This document shows, piece by piece, positions 30,373 to 41,146 of a stretch of 64,000 nucleotides of DNA (positions are counted from its first letter, which is position 1; each line of letters begins with the position of its first letter). A model generated the notes under the pieces. The model worked only from the letters and a program-made list of their open reading frames with translations. It did no database searches and was not told the origin of the DNA. This DNA comes from Gigantopelta aegis (taxonomy: Eukaryota; Mollusca; Gastropoda; Neomphalida; Peltospiridae). The DNA lies in the NCBI RefSeq assembly GCF_016097555.1, contig NC_054708.1, positions 23,798,834 to 23,862,833 of the forward strand. Reading direction: 5' to 3'. The translations under genes and the position numbers were made by a program.

Positions 30373-31928
30373 CTACTCAAAAGAATTTCAGAGTGTATTA
30401 GATTGATGATGTAAACTACACCAAAAATTTAATTTATTGTTCCATATTTACAAAAAAACACAAATAAACGTCACTGTATACAAGAAAGTCACATGACATG
30501 CTGTCAAAGTTGAAGGTTGTCAAACATGGATTTTACACATTAGAACATTCGTTTAATAGTGTGTGAATCCACCCCTGGCGCGAATACACTCGACACATCG
30601 TTGCCTCATGCTGTTGATCAGACGTCTGAAGAACTCTTGGGGAATGGCCTGCCACTCTGCCATAAGAAGTTGACCCAGATCATGAAGGTTGGCCAGAGGG
30701 GCATGGTTATCCCGAACTCTCCTGCCTAATTCGTCCCAGGCGTGCTCTATTGGGGCCAAGTCAGGCGAATATGCTGGCCAATCCATCCTGGCGATACCTT
30801 GTTGTCTGAGAAAGTCCGTTACCACCCTGGCGCGGTGGGGTCTGGCATTGTCATCCTGCAGAACTGCCCCGCCGCCAATCTGCTGAAGGCCTGGGAGAAC
30901 CAACGGCCGGATAATCTCATTCAGATAGCGGATTCCATTCAGATTGCCATCCACCACATAGAGGGGGGTCCTGTGGTGGATAGAGATGACGCTGCCACCA
31001 CCGAACCGGTGACGTTGTCTAATGTTAACGTCAGCGAAGCGCTCCCCAGGACGTCTGTAGACACGAACCCAACCGTCGTTGAACTGGAGACTAAACCTGG
31101 ACTCATCAGTGAACAACACTCGACCCCACTGAACACGTTGCCACCGCAGATGAAGCGTGCACCAGTGACGTCTGGCCGTTCTGTGACGTGGTAGGAGTGG
31201 TGGTCGAACAGCCTGGCGACGGCAGCGTAGATTATTGGCTCTCAGACGATTGCGTATGGTTTGATCAGACACTCGAGTTCCAGTCGCATTCCGCAGATTG
31301 TCACGTAATCGGTGTGCAGTGGTTGTGCGTTGACGTAGAGCCATATTGGTGATGTAGCGGTCCTCTCTATTTGTAGTGCTTCGGGGTCTTCCCGAACGTG
31401 GACGATTTCGAACAGAATTCGTTGCTTGGTACCTTTGCCACAGTCGGCCAACGACACTCTGACTGACACCAAGTCTCAGAGCAACATTTCTTTGCGTATT
31501 GCCATCCTGAAGCCAAGAAATAGCCCTTCCTCGATCTTTGATAGTCAGATGACGTTGTACCATTGTCGAATTTGGAGTGTGCACCGTACACGAACGCAAG
31601 CTCCAATTATACGGAAATTCAGCATTGGGAACATGGAATACACATGCAAAGCGTGCAAATGAAGCGCTTTGTGAAAAAGCAAGTTATGGGCACTTAGCAG
31701 ACCTTTCGCTTTCGCCCTAATTTACGTGCAAATGTAAGCATGTTTTCGCCATTAGAACTAGTCGACAGTGTCAATGACAGTCGATTTTAATTCATTTATG
31801 GGTTGCTTAGACCCACTTTCGTCAAAATGGAACAATACCATGCGTGACATTATGGTCTAGCTAATATAATTGACATTCAGAAAATAATGTCGAAAATATC
31901 GTCTGACCCTTAAATTCTTTTGAGTAGT
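30373..31928 (-). mobile_element. Tc1-type transposon, 1.56 kb, both ends present
   Basis: Inverted ends CTACTCAAAAGAATTT (30373-30388 and the inverse at 31913-31928) are flanked by TA on both sides, the invariant Tc1/mariner target. Apart from short untranslated edges the whole element is one transposase gene on the minus strand. The inverted repeats are only about 16 bp, shorter than in many Tc1 elements. The ORF has much higher GC than the surrounding DNA, which fits a recent arrival. Confidence 0.93.
30553..31563 (-). CDS. Tc1-type DD34E transposase, full-length open frame
   Basis: I chose the ATG at 31563 (MVQRHLTIKDRGRAISWLQD), giving 336 residues, because the family normally starts near this motif; an in-frame ATG 12 codons upstream exists. 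The N-terminal half holds two helix-turn-helix domains with a GRPR linker motif (NRPRSGRPRSTT). The catalytic residues, numbered from the upstream ATG, are Asp165 (VLFTDESRFS), Asp250 (LQDDNARPH) and Glu285 (SPDLAPIEHAW), with 34 residues between the last two. The glycine-rich stretch HRFGGGSVISIHHRTPL runs straight from GGGSV to ISIHH. Most Tc1 proteins have a further MVWGG-like block there, so five or so residues seem to be missing in frame. The enzyme may be inactive despite the open frame. Confidence 0.95.
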   Translation of the reverse strand: MVQRHLTIKDRGRAISWLQDGNTQRNVALRLGVSQSVVGRLWQRYQATNSVRNRPRSGRPRSTTNREDRYITNMALRQRTTTAHRLRDNLRNATGTRVSDQTIRNRLRANNLRCRRQAVRPPLLPRHRTARRHWCTLHLRWQRVQWGRVLFTDESRFSLQFNDGWVRVYRRPGERFADVNIRQRHRFGGGSVISIHHRTPLYVVDGNLNGIRYLNEIIRPLVLPGLQQIGGGAVLQDDNARPHRARVVTDFLRQQGIARMDWPAYSPDLAPIEHAWDELGRRVRDNHAPLANLHDLGQLLMAEWQAIPQEFFRRLINSMRQRCVECIRARGGFTHY

Positions 31929-31953
31929 ATATATTATGCATGGCTTGAGAAAT

Positions 31954-32172
31954 ATACTGACGTCCAAAAGAAACTATACCAAGAAAAACTTATTTAATTT
32001 CCTTTATAAGTTGGATAAGGAAAATAAAATGGTTTTATGGAATAAAATTGTGTTCCCGACATGCCCTAACACCACTCTCATGAATATATAATATTTTAAA
32101 TATGCAGTATATTTTCTTTTTCTTCAGTAGTCCCTCAGAGAATTGGTATAGTTTCTTTTGGACATCAGTATA
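31954..32172. mobile_element. TA-flanked hairpin MITE (ACTGAYGTCCAAAAGAAAC ends)
   Basis: TATACTGACGTCCAAAAGAA at 31954 and its inverse ending at 32172 match at all but one of about 27 positions. TA lies at both edges. It is about 25 bp from the Tc1 element but its ends are different, so it is a separate mariner-like MITE. Confidence 0.85.
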
Positions 32173-32401
32173 CATACATGTATGCAAATAAAACATCTCA
32201 CTTGATATTTTCCATATTACAAATCTATGCTCTACATCTCTATTAGTCATTTATACCAGCTGTTGACATGTCCTTCATGGACTGAAGCAATTAATGAAAC
32301 ATGGTACATGCATATAGTTGGCACTATACATACATGTTTAAGTGCATTGATTGTGGAACATTTTTTGTTAGGTAGAATTTAATACTAAAGCAGTTATGAA
32401 T

Positions 32402-32741
32402 GGGGGGGGGGGGGGGGGGGCAGGAGTTAGCTCAGTCTGTTGAGTGCTCACTTGAGGTTCTTGCGTTGCAGGATTGAACCACATCAGTGGATCCATTCAA
32501 CTGATTGGGTTTTTTTTCTTGTTCCAACCAGTGCACCATAACTGGTCAAAAGCTGTGGTATGTGTTTTCTTGTCTGTGGGAAAGTGCATATACAAGATCC
32601 CTTGCTGCATTAGGAAAAACGTAGCATGTTTCCTCTCATGACTTTTGTGTCAGAATTACCAAATGTTTGACATCCAATAACCAATGATTAATTAATCAAT
32701 GTGCTCTAGTGGTGTCATTGAACAAAACCACTTTTAAACAA
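32402..32741 (+). repeat. SINE-D with T2 tail, preceded by a G19 run
   Basis: A G19 run (32402-32420) merges into the head GGCAGGAGTTAGCTCAGTCT, then GGATTGAACC, the D-type CTGATTGGGTTTTTTTTC spacer, shared core and T2 tail (CCAATAACCAATGATTAATT, GTGTCATTGAACAAAAC). Confidence 0.92.
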
Positions 32742-32807
32742 GCTTTTTTTTCAGGAATAATGGTGGTACATATATTATACACCTAGGACCTTTCTTCAAC
32801 ATTTTGT

Positions 32808-33493
32808 GATGGGCTATAGTTCAGTGGTAGAGCAGGGCTTCTAGATTATGGTAGCCCCACTCCCATGGCTAGTGATATTCAAGGTGGGGCTAGTAAATAA
32901 CTACTATTGCTATGCCCGAAGGCTAGTGAAACTTTTTTGTCAAATGTTGCAGTTAAATATGAATAGCATTCCCCCAACCCCAAACTCCCAATGTTAGTGT
33001 TTTAAAGCTCTATCACCCTCTTTAGGTGACATATCTGATTATTATTAATTAGTAAAATTGTATTAACGTAGGGCTAGTAAATTTTTAATTGTGGCTAGTA
33101 AATTTTAAAAAATCACTGATCCCATGGCTAGTGGATTTTATAAAAATTCTAGAATCCCTGGGTAGAGTGATTACCTGAGGTGCTATAGGTTACAGGATTG
33201 ATTGGCCTTAGTGTACTCATCATGTTTAAAATTCACGTATCTCTACCTTGATCATGACTGACACATCAAAGGAAATGCAAAGGCATATCAATGTAAATGA
33301 TGCATTTGCTTTCCAGTCTTTGGGAAATTGCATGTAATAGATACCTTTGTGCTATGCTTTTTCTTTTTTTGAACTTGGTCGCAGCGAGTTAGACCAAGTT
33401 TTAACATGAACATGTTACTACTAGACACCAAAGAGCCAATGTACTATATAAGCTGTACTGAAGTGTTGTTAAACAAATATTCCTTTCCTTTCC
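32808..33493 (+). repeat. Old SINE-D interrupted by a MITE
   Basis: The head starts GATGGGCTATAGTTCAGTGG, is cut at GGTAGAG by the MITE at 32833-33160, and resumes with GGTAGAGTGATTACC and AGGATTGATTGG. A heavily diverged core and a tail ending TTGTTAAACAAATATTCC follow. Confidence 0.8.
32833..33160 (+). mobile_element. MITE family CAGGGCTTCTAGA, copy 2, inside a SINE
   Basis: Starts CAGGGCTTCTAGATTATGG, ends TCTAGAATCCCTG. The 7-bp direct repeat GGTAGAG is seen at 32826-32832 and 33161-33167. The insertion site is the A box of a SINE-D head, which proves the duplication because the empty-site sequence is known from other SINE copies. Confidence 0.93.
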
Positions 33494-33903
33494 TTAACTC
33501 GACATCATTTTAACAGGAAGTTAGTTGGTATGCACTTTATTTTATAGTTGACTTTTTTTTAAATTCATACTTACATGTATATGAATTTAATTGATATTGG
33601 AAAAAAAAATATTATGAGCAAAATATTGCAGTTGGTTGAAAATAATTATAATTGTATGTATTGTACATGTATTTAAAAACTGATTATTTTTAATGTTGAC
33701 CTCGGGTCATCTAGAGGTAATCCCATCACTAGGTTTCACTGTACGTAGAGTGAAATTTTGATTTTAAATTCTTCACAGAATGACAGGGTACAAAGTTAAT
33801 GTGGGAAATTAATCCTACCCAGTTAATGTACTGAAAGGTTGATTGCAAAATTTTGGAAGTACTACAACCAGGCAACAGTGAAAAGCCAGCTAAAATTTGT
33901 TAA
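33494..33903. other. No feature seen
   Basis: AT-rich sequence between two SINEs without recognised features. Confidence 0.4.
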
Positions 33904-34140
33904 AGTTAAAAGTTTGTTTTGTTTAACAACACCACTAGAGCTCATAGATTTATTTATCATCGGCTATTGGATGTAAAACCTTTGGTAATTTTGACATATA
34001 GTCTTAGAGAAAACCTGCTACATTGTTTAATTGGTAGCAAGCCTGAAGGGATCTTTTATATGCACCATCCCACAGACAGGATAGCACATACCACAACCTT
34101 TGTGATATACCAGTCATGGTACACTGGCTGGAGCAAGGGG
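33904..34140 (-). repeat. SINE core with T2 tail, head missing
   Basis: Minus strand: T2 tail, GCAGGTTTTCTC, the GATCCC region with a small insertion (CTTCAGGCTTG), and the core. It ends at GCTCCAGCCAGTG, followed by a G run and A/G-rich sequence. Confidence 0.88.
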
Positions 34141-34585
34141 GGAAAAAAGAAGAAAAAAGTATACCCCGGTATATATATATATATATATTTTAAGGGTCCT
34201 GTTAAAAAACGTACAGTATGCCAGCCGGGTTAGAAAACATGCTAATTTCATAACCTGCTTATTGGGGGTTTTCCGGTTTTATTTTATATATTCAGGAATG
34301 CACAGAATCATATATTCTTTTATTTTCATTGTTAGCTTTTGTGACAGATTTTATTGCTGAATGGCATTTTTTCATAGAGCAATAAATTTATATGCATGTG
34401 TGTAGCTTGCCATGAAGCTATCTATACATTAACGCTGAAAGCATTCACACATAGCAGGATAGAATACTGGCAACATGGTCCAGTAGTTAGTACAAAATGT
34501 GCTTCAAACATAAAAACTTAGAGCATTGACATAGATCCAGTATTTGCTATCTAGTGTCTGACTTCTAGGCACTACATGTATGTAG
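34141..34585. other. No gene seen
   Basis: Contains a TA microsatellite near 34172-34190. The rest is AT-rich flank up to the SINE-B target site. Confidence 0.4.
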
Positions 34586-34960
34586 TATAGACCGGCCTCG
34601 GTGGTGTAGTGGTTAGGCCATCGGTCTACAGGCTGGTAGGTACTGGGTTCGGATCCCAGTCGAGGCATGGGATTTTTAATCCAGAGACCGACTCCAAACC
34701 CTGAGTGAGTGTTCCACAAGGCTCAATGGGTAGGTGTAAACCACTTGCACCGACCAGTGTTCCATAACTGGTTCAACAAAGGCCATGGTTTGTGCTATCC
34801 TGCCTGTGGGAAGCGCAAATAAAAGATCCCTTGCTGCTAATCGGAAGAGTAGCCCATGTAGTGGCGACAGCGGGTTTCCTCTCAAAATCTGTGTGGTCCT
34901 TAACCACATGTCTGATGACATATAACCGTAAATAAAATGTGTTGAGTGCATCGTTAAATA

Positions 34961-34993
<33 letters not shown>
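34586..34993 (+). repeat. SINE-B with T1 tail and 15-bp target duplication
   Basis: Complete: CCGGCCTCGGTGGTGTAGTG head, B box GGGTTCGGATCCC, B body (GACTCCAAACCCTGAGTGAG), shared core, T1 tail, ending in about 25 T. The direct repeat ACTACATGTATGTAG lies at 34571-34585 and 34994-35008. The poly-T end is unusual, as other T1 copies end in CTTT or CTTC repeats. Confidence 0.95.
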
Positions 34994-34996
<3 letters not shown>

Positions 34997-35051
34997 ACAT
35001 GTATGTAGAGGACTTTTTAAGCAGTAGCATTTAGAATAAACCAACCAATGT

Positions 35052-35690
35052 GCACCCTTGTTGCTTCCTACTGTCTGGTATGTTCATATAGCCTATTTAG
35101 TGTTTTCCCTAGCTTGTTTTAGCATGGTGCAGTACCATGCCTCAATAGTCTAACACCATTTTGCCTTAATCAGCACCATGCTGCCCTGAGATTAAACGAG
35201 CCTTTTTCAGTAATTAATTCTAAAATTGCCTTTATAAAACACAAAAAAAGGTATTATTAATTAATAAAATATGCCTTTTATATCTTTTGCCATTCATTTA
35301 TTAAAGCAAGCACATAAATTACATTAATGTTTATTTTAATTAATTTTTGTGTATTTTTAATGAAAAACAAGTGTCCCAAAAATGGTAAAAATGCCCCAAA
35401 AGTGTTTGGTCTACCATGCCATTCCTAATTTCTAGGGCAATCACTTCTATTATAGTTCTCACACAACAGTGACGACACCCAAGGTGTTATTTCATACACC
35501 CTCTGGTTTGTGCCTTTTAGTTCTCACCCTTGTTGCCTCCTACTGTCTGGTATGTTCTTATAGCCTATTAGAGTTCTCACACAACAGTGACGTCACCCAT
35601 GGTGTTATCTCTTACACCCACTGGTATGTACATGTAAATTTTGCCCAACAAAGATTGCACCCTTGTCAGGGCTTTGGATTATACTCGGTT
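35052..35690 (+). repeat. Local 118-bp tandem duplication interrupted by a MITE
   Basis: ACCCTTGTTGCYTCCTACTG, GTCTGGTATGTTC and TATAGCCTAT, then GTTCTCACACAACAGTGACG, occur twice with a period of about 118 bp (35455 and 35573 for the second motif). The first unit is opened by the element at 35099-35445. Confidence 0.8.
35099..35445. mobile_element. MITE with AGTGTTTTCCCTAG ends
   Basis: AGTGTTTTCCCTAG on the left and CTAGGGCAATCACT on the right are inverted. Its insertion is confirmed because the uninterrupted flank is present in the next tandem unit. Confidence 0.75.
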
Positions 35691-36006
35691 AAAGTGATTT
35701 ATAACGCATTGCTCACAACAACCACTCCCACATGCCTACTATCAAACCATGTTGGAAAGACATTTTGAACACTAAAATAGATTAAAATGATACAAAATAT
35801 TCTTGAACATTTACATTGAAGCCTTTAGCAGATGGGGATTTAGTTTGTTTTTCCATACCCCCAATTGTTACTTGTGATAACCCCCAACCCCCCCCCCCCC
35901 CTAAAAACAAGAAGAAGAAACATGCTGTTCCAAAATTACTGAGATCATTATAGTCCCGTTTGTTTAGATTGTATGAAACCTAAAAACTTCTTCCTCTTTC
36001 CATTTT
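35691..36006. other. No feature seen; short C run
   Basis: AT-rich sequence with a C14 run near 35888-35901. Nothing else is recognised. Confidence 0.4.
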
Positions 36007-36278
36007 GTGATAATATACGTCCAAATACAATTTTTTTTATAGAAATAATGCATAAAAATTGCACCCTATAGTTTTTACAGAACTCTTGATGTGAAAAATA
36101 CTTATTGAAATTAATGTGGCAGTTGTTTTTTTTATACATATTTGTGATAATTTTTGTCCAAATAATTTATATAGAAATTTTTATGGCATAAAAATTGCAT
36201 CAGATACATTTGACAGAACTGTTGATGTGAAAACATACTTGTTGAAATTAATGTGGCAGCTGGGTTTTTTTTACACTT
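36007..36278 (+). repeat. 137-bp tandem duplication
   Basis: GTGATAAT, GTCCAAATA, GCATAAAAATTGCA, ACAGAACTSTTGATGTGAAAA and TTGAAATTAATGTGGCAG recur in order at 36007 and 36144. The units differ by several changes. Confidence 0.85.
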
Positions 36279-36734
36279 TAAAACATGTTAACTTCTAGAT
36301 ATGTCACCTAGCAGCTTTTTGTGTAAAATCTGAGCATTCCACCAAAATAGAATACTACTTTATGGTTCAGTGATTACAGTGTCCGTCTGGCAAACTGATT
36401 ACCCTAGGTTCAATGGCTTAAGCTGTTGTTTCTTTGGGGAGTGATTAGGATGTACATGGACTTTGCCTTGAGTTTTATATCAAAATAACAAGATTGATAA
36501 AAGACAAAATACTAGTATAGTAAAAGTGTATCAACAAAATACAGTAAGGGAGAAAAGCATGGTGACCAGATAGGAAAATGTTTAAACAGATCACTTAATG
36601 CTAAGGTATTGGTAATTGAAGAGAATTTTATGGAGAATGATGTAACGTCAGCAGTATATGTATGCATGTACATGCACCTACAGCTTACTTTGAAAATCTA
36701 TTAACTTTCTGTCCTAGACAGCTTATACATGTAT
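36279..36734. other. No gene seen
   Basis: Contains TTCAGTGATTACAGTGTCCG followed by CCTAGGTTCAATGGCTTAAG (36366-36422), which may be a much-decayed tRNA-like SINE head. Otherwise nothing. Confidence 0.35.
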
Positions 36735-36789
36735 GGTGAGTGAGTGAGTGAGTGAGTGAGTGAGAGAGAAGGAGAGGGAGAGAGGGAGG

Positions 36790-36823
<34 letters not shown>

Positions 36824-36825
36824 CA
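36735..36825. repeat. (GAGT)n / (GA)n microsatellite
   Basis: A run of about seven GAGT units, then GAGA- and GACAGA-rich sequence. Confidence 0.95.
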
Positions 36826-36917
36826 ATGTAGTGGTACATCTTGCACTAAGCTGTGCAGTAGCCCAGGTGGTGTCACAGGAAATTTACCATAGGAGATTTT
36901 CAGGGCGGGGGTAAAGC

Positions 36918-37201
36918 AGAAAGAAAGAAATGTTTTATTTAACGACACACTCAACACATTTTATTTACAGTTATATGGTTAAGGACCACACAGATATTGA
37001 GAGAGGAAACCCACTATCGCCACTTCATGGGCTACTCTTTTTGATTAGCAGCAAGGGATCTTTTATATGCACCATCCCACAGACAGGGTAGTACATTGCC
37101 TTTGATATACCAGTCGTGGTGCACTGGCTGGAACGAGAAATAGCCCAATGGGCCCACCATGCATTAAGTGAGTGCTTTACCACTGGGCTACATCCTGCCC
37201 C
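36918..37201 (-). repeat. SINE-A with T1 tail and target duplication
   Basis: Minus strand, complete except for small deletions in the B-box region. The flanks GGGTAAAGCAG (left) and GGGTAAAACAG (right) form an imperfect 11-bp target duplication. Confidence 0.92.
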
Positions 37202-37599
37202 GGGTAAAACAGGTACCAAGATAATAAACACAACAGCCAGATGTATATCATGTACACGGCTTAACTTGGATGTCTTAACCATTGCAACCAGTAACATAAC
37301 CACCACCACCACCCCAAGAAAAGAAAGAAAACCCCAACAAAACCAAAAGCTAGCAAAACACAAATAAAACGTAAAAACACACAACAACAAACAACAAACA
37401 AACAAAATGAAAACAAATAACTTTGACTTCTGTGGACTGGATTTTGTTGTTCCATTTTGTATCATCTTTTCTTTTTTTTCAATTTATGCTTATACCCATT
37501 TTAGATTAAAAAATTGTCCTAATAATTAAACTCTTTGTTAAATTCATATATATATAATACTAATTGATTGTGTAATTGAAAGTTGATTGGTTTATGCAA
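37202..37599. other. No gene seen; A/C-rich simple sequence
   Basis: Contains CAC- and AAC-rich simple sequence (37295-37405). No exon is visible. Confidence 0.45.
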
Positions 37600-37871
37600 C
37601 CAGCCTCTTTGGCATCGTGGTTAAGCTATCAGTCATACGGCTGGTAGGTACAGGGTTCGCAGCCCGGTACTGACTCCCACCCAGAGCGAGTTTTAACAAC
37701 TCAATGGGTAGGTGTAAGGCCACTACACCCTCTTCTCTCTCACTAACCACTAACAATTAACAACTAACCCAACTGTCCTGGACGGCCAGCACAGATAGCT
37801 GAGGTATGTGCCCAAGACAGTGTGCTTGAACTTTAGTTGGATATAAGCACGAAAAGAAGTTGAAATGAATA
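37600..37871 (+). repeat. SINE-C
   Basis: C-type head (CCTCTTTGGCATCGTGGTTAAG, GGTTCGCAGCCCGGTACTG), then CAATGGGTAGGTGTAAGGCC, CTCTTCTCTCTCACTAACCA, TGTCCTGGACGGCCAG and AGATAGCTGAGG, ending AAGTTGAAATGAA. It does not share the A/B/D core. Confidence 0.9.
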
Positions 37872-38045
37872 GTTTATGCAGACCAATTATGATTGATGAT
37901 GAAATGCCAACCAATTCCCAACACTAGTTAATGGATGGTGAGTGAGGTCAGTGTAGTGTCCTTATACATCCTGGTGACTGGGTTTGCACAATGTGAATGG
38001 ATATACAGTTAAATTTACTGTTAGCAAATGCATCTACCAGTATAT

Positions 38046-38441
38046 CGGCCTCGGTGGTGTCGTGGCAGGCCATTGGTCTACAGGCTGGTAGGTACTGGGT
38101 TCGGATCCCAGTCGAGGCATGGAATTTTTAATCCAGATACCGACTCCAAACCCTGAGTGAGTGCTCCGCTAGGCTCAGTGGGTAGGTGTAAACCACTTGC
38201 ACCGACCAGTGATCCATAACTGGTTCAACAAAGGCCATGGTTTGTGCTATCCTGTCTGTGTGAAGCGCAAATAAAAGATCCCTTGCTGCCTGTCGTAAAA
38301 GAGTAGCCTGTGTGGCGACAGCGGGTTTCCTCTATAAAAAAAAATCTGTGTGATCCTTAACCATATGTCTGACGCCATATAACTGTAAATAAAATGTGTT
38401 GAGTGCGTCGTTAAATAAAACACTTCTTCCTTTTTGTTTTC
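38046..38441 (+). repeat. SINE-B with T1 tail and target duplication
   Basis: Complete B copy. The flanks ACCAGTATAT and ACCGGTATAT are a 10-bp imperfect target duplication. Confidence 0.93.
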
Positions 38442-38457
38442 TACCGGTATATATATG

Positions 38458-39395
38458 TGGGGGCTGGACGTAGCCCAATGATCAAGTGCACGCCTGATCA
38501 ATCCCCGTCAGTGAGCTTATTGGGCTATTTCTAGTCCCAGCCAGTGCACCATGACTGGTATATCAAAGGTCATGGTATGTGCTATCCTGTCTGTGGGATG
38601 GTGCATATAAAAGATCCCTTGCTATTAATGGGAAAAGGCCTCCCAATAGGCAAGGTTCCAGTATATGCTATAATTTGGCAAACTAAGTCAAACTTATTCA
38701 AATGGCTCAACTGTTCCAAATTAGGCACCAAATTACTTTATGAAAACTTCACAATCTTTATATTTTGGACTTAATCTTATGGGACATTCTGATTCAAAAT
38801 TTAATAACCCCCATGTGCCCTCACCAATTATTGAACCTGTTCGGGCTGCTGGTGCTCTCTTGCACTCACGGTCCATCCTCCCACCCACCCCAAACCCATT
38901 TCTGTCCTGGATGGAGGAACCGGCATGGGTCGACACCTGTGCCCATGACAGGCATGCACTACAACAGCTTGCTCTGAATGTGCATGTTAAGCCCTATTAC
39001 ATGACCTGACTTAATGGGAAAAATGTAGCAGGTTTCCTCAGTAAGACTGTACGTAAAAATTACTAAATGTTTGACATCCAATAGCCGATGATTAATAAAT
39101 CAATGTGCTCTAATGGTGTTGTTAAACAAAACAAACTTTAATGAAAAAATGTAGCAGGTGAGGTTTCCTCTGTAAGACTATTTGTCAAAATTACCAAATG
39201 TACGTACCAAATTCAATAAATCAATGTGTTTTAGTGGTGTCGTTGAACAAAAACTTTAACTTTAATGGAAAATTTAACAGGTTTCCTCTGTAACTAGTGT
39301 AAGACTATATATCAAAATTACCAAATGTTTGACATTCAGTAGCCAATGATTAATAAATCAATGTGTTCTAGTGATATCATAAAACAAAACAAACT
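38458..39395 (+). repeat. SINE-A with T2 tail repeated three times and an internal insertion
   Basis: Head GGCTGGACGTAGCCCAATGA and core run to ATTAATGGGAAAA. A 370-bp insertion (38632-39012) follows. Then come three successive T2 tails (about 39013-39140, 39141-39260, 39261-39395), each with GCAGGTTTCCTC, ACCAAATGT, TAATAAATCAATGTG and GTTAAACAAAAC-like ends. Confidence 0.85.
38632..39012. mobile_element. Retroposed or mobile fragment inside a SINE
   Basis: It is bounded by TTAATGGGAAAA on both sides, a 12-bp target duplication. The right part contains CTGTCCTGGATGGAGGAACC and GTCGACACCTGTGCCCATGACA. The same stretch occurs inverted near 60180-60235, so this is a dispersed repeat, perhaps the 3' end of a LINE. 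There is no useful ORF. Confidence 0.65.
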
Positions 39396-41146
39396 TTAAC
39401 TAATATATATATATATATACAAACTGTATGTACATTCACCAGCAATGTGTTACTCATCAGTTATTGGCAACACCTTACGCCCCCAGTCTGGACTGCTGGA
39501 GGCCTTAATGCGATTGGTACAGGGATGTCATTGTAGGCATGTGTAACTAATATTTCTCTTTTGTGAGACATTTCACTGCTGGGTGTGAATAACTTCATGT
39601 GACAGAAACAGATCTGAAGTACAAACTTGTATAATGTATTTTCAAGGTCATTGTGCTGGGGTTTGTTTGAAAGCCAAGGCAATATACAGTTAATTTGTAT
39701 AAGATAAATGGCTAGCAATTTTGTGAATGAAATAAACTGGTGTGTAACACATTCCAAAACAGTACATACATATTTAAAGGTCAAATATTGTACTAGTAGG
39801 TGCACTGTACAGTTTGTAAATAAAAGACGAAAATATTTGTTTAGCAACACCTCAGCACATTTTAAAACCAAAGCTATTTCAAATATTTGTTATCTAACTT
39901 ACTGAAATTATATATTGAAAGGAATAACCGTTTACTGTCAAATAACCTGGGATTTTTTATTAGCATTTTCCACACAGTACATCCCATACCATGTCCTTTG
40001 TTATACCAGATACATATTGGGTGCTGGTTAGGACGGGAGGAGGCCCATATCTAGGGCTTTGTTGTTTTATTAACCACAATATGGAGTGGCATTATCAATT
40101 GAAGTTTTTAAAAAAAGAAGTAAAAAGTACCACTTTTTATTTTACATTGGCATGTCATGCTTTCGATTTTTTTTTTTTTTTTACCAATTTTATTGAACGG
40201 ATAATAAATTTCACACAGCCCATAAAATGCTTTAGCTATGCAGAACTTCACAGTTACTTCAAAGCGCTGTATAGCACATTGATTGAATTTTAAATTACTG
40301 GTTCCATTAGTCTCACGAGGAATACATAAATATTACATGTACATGTATACAGATACATATATGTGTACTTGTAAAGAATGACCGGCATTCGCTACTTGTC
40401 TGTTCCAGAACCATAAACTAGAGCTTAATGTACTGTGGAGGCAACCCTTTCTGACAGCTTATTATTTTCAGATTCGTATTACTTTGAAAACGATGTTTTT
40501 ATTGTCTGTTCCACCAGTACGGGTTAGCATGACTAGCAAGCGTTGCAGTTTGCACTGACTTGCGTTCTCACACTCACTCTCAGGGTGAAGAAACAACCAA
40601 ATTTAGCCAGCAAATTCTTGTCTTGGCCTGCAGAAGGCCTGCGAATCCATTACATGGTAATCGTAGATGTGTTACCGGTGGGCTTGAGTGAAACAATGCA
40701 GGAGAAATTACTCCATTTTTTTCAATGTTTAAAGTAATTTCTTTGAAGATGAGGTTGGATGAACCACGTGTTTGCTGTATAAATACACATGTACAATGCT
40801 AACTGTAGAAATGTGCAAAATTGGCCAGTTGCAAATTTTAAATACATGTGGCAAATTTTGTGTTAATTTTGTGAAATGATTTTATGCAGTTATCAATATT
40901 TCAGGGCTCAAAATATTGGTCTGCAAAATGCGAAAAGCAGTCCATTTTTTTTTTTTAGCTAGCTGGTGAAATAAAAATGCACCTGTTGAAATTATTTTAA
41001 AAAATCGCAGGTCATTTTTCAGGAGACAGATGTATGTATGATCATATCATCTTTTATTTAGCTGAGGCTGAGCTCATGATTCGCTTATATTTAAATTTTA
41101 TAATGCTCTAGAATACATCTCAGAGGTCCTAATTTTCCACACATTG
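39396..41146. other. Largely unique AT-rich stretch with a candidate exon
   Basis: Contains a minus-strand SINE core remnant (about 39970-40035), poly-T near 40168-40182, a lone CAGGGCTCAAAATATT element end near 40902, and the exon-like segment at 40584-40656. No other feature is recognised. Confidence 0.4.
40584..40656 (+). CDS. Candidate internal exon, unidentified
   Basis: A 73-bp segment lies between a pyrimidine-rich acceptor (TCTCACACTCACTCTCAG) and a donor (ATG|GTAATC). Two frames are open: GEETTKFSQQILVLACRRPA with 4 more residues, or VKKQPNLASKFLSWPAEGLR with 4 more. I recognise neither. It may be chance; it is listed because both splice sites are good and it avoids all repeats. Confidence 0.2.

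Noticed and set aside
30742-31194. 150-codon plus-strand frame opposite the Tc1 transposase
   Set aside because: Shadow frame; the minus-strand protein has all Tc1 motifs.
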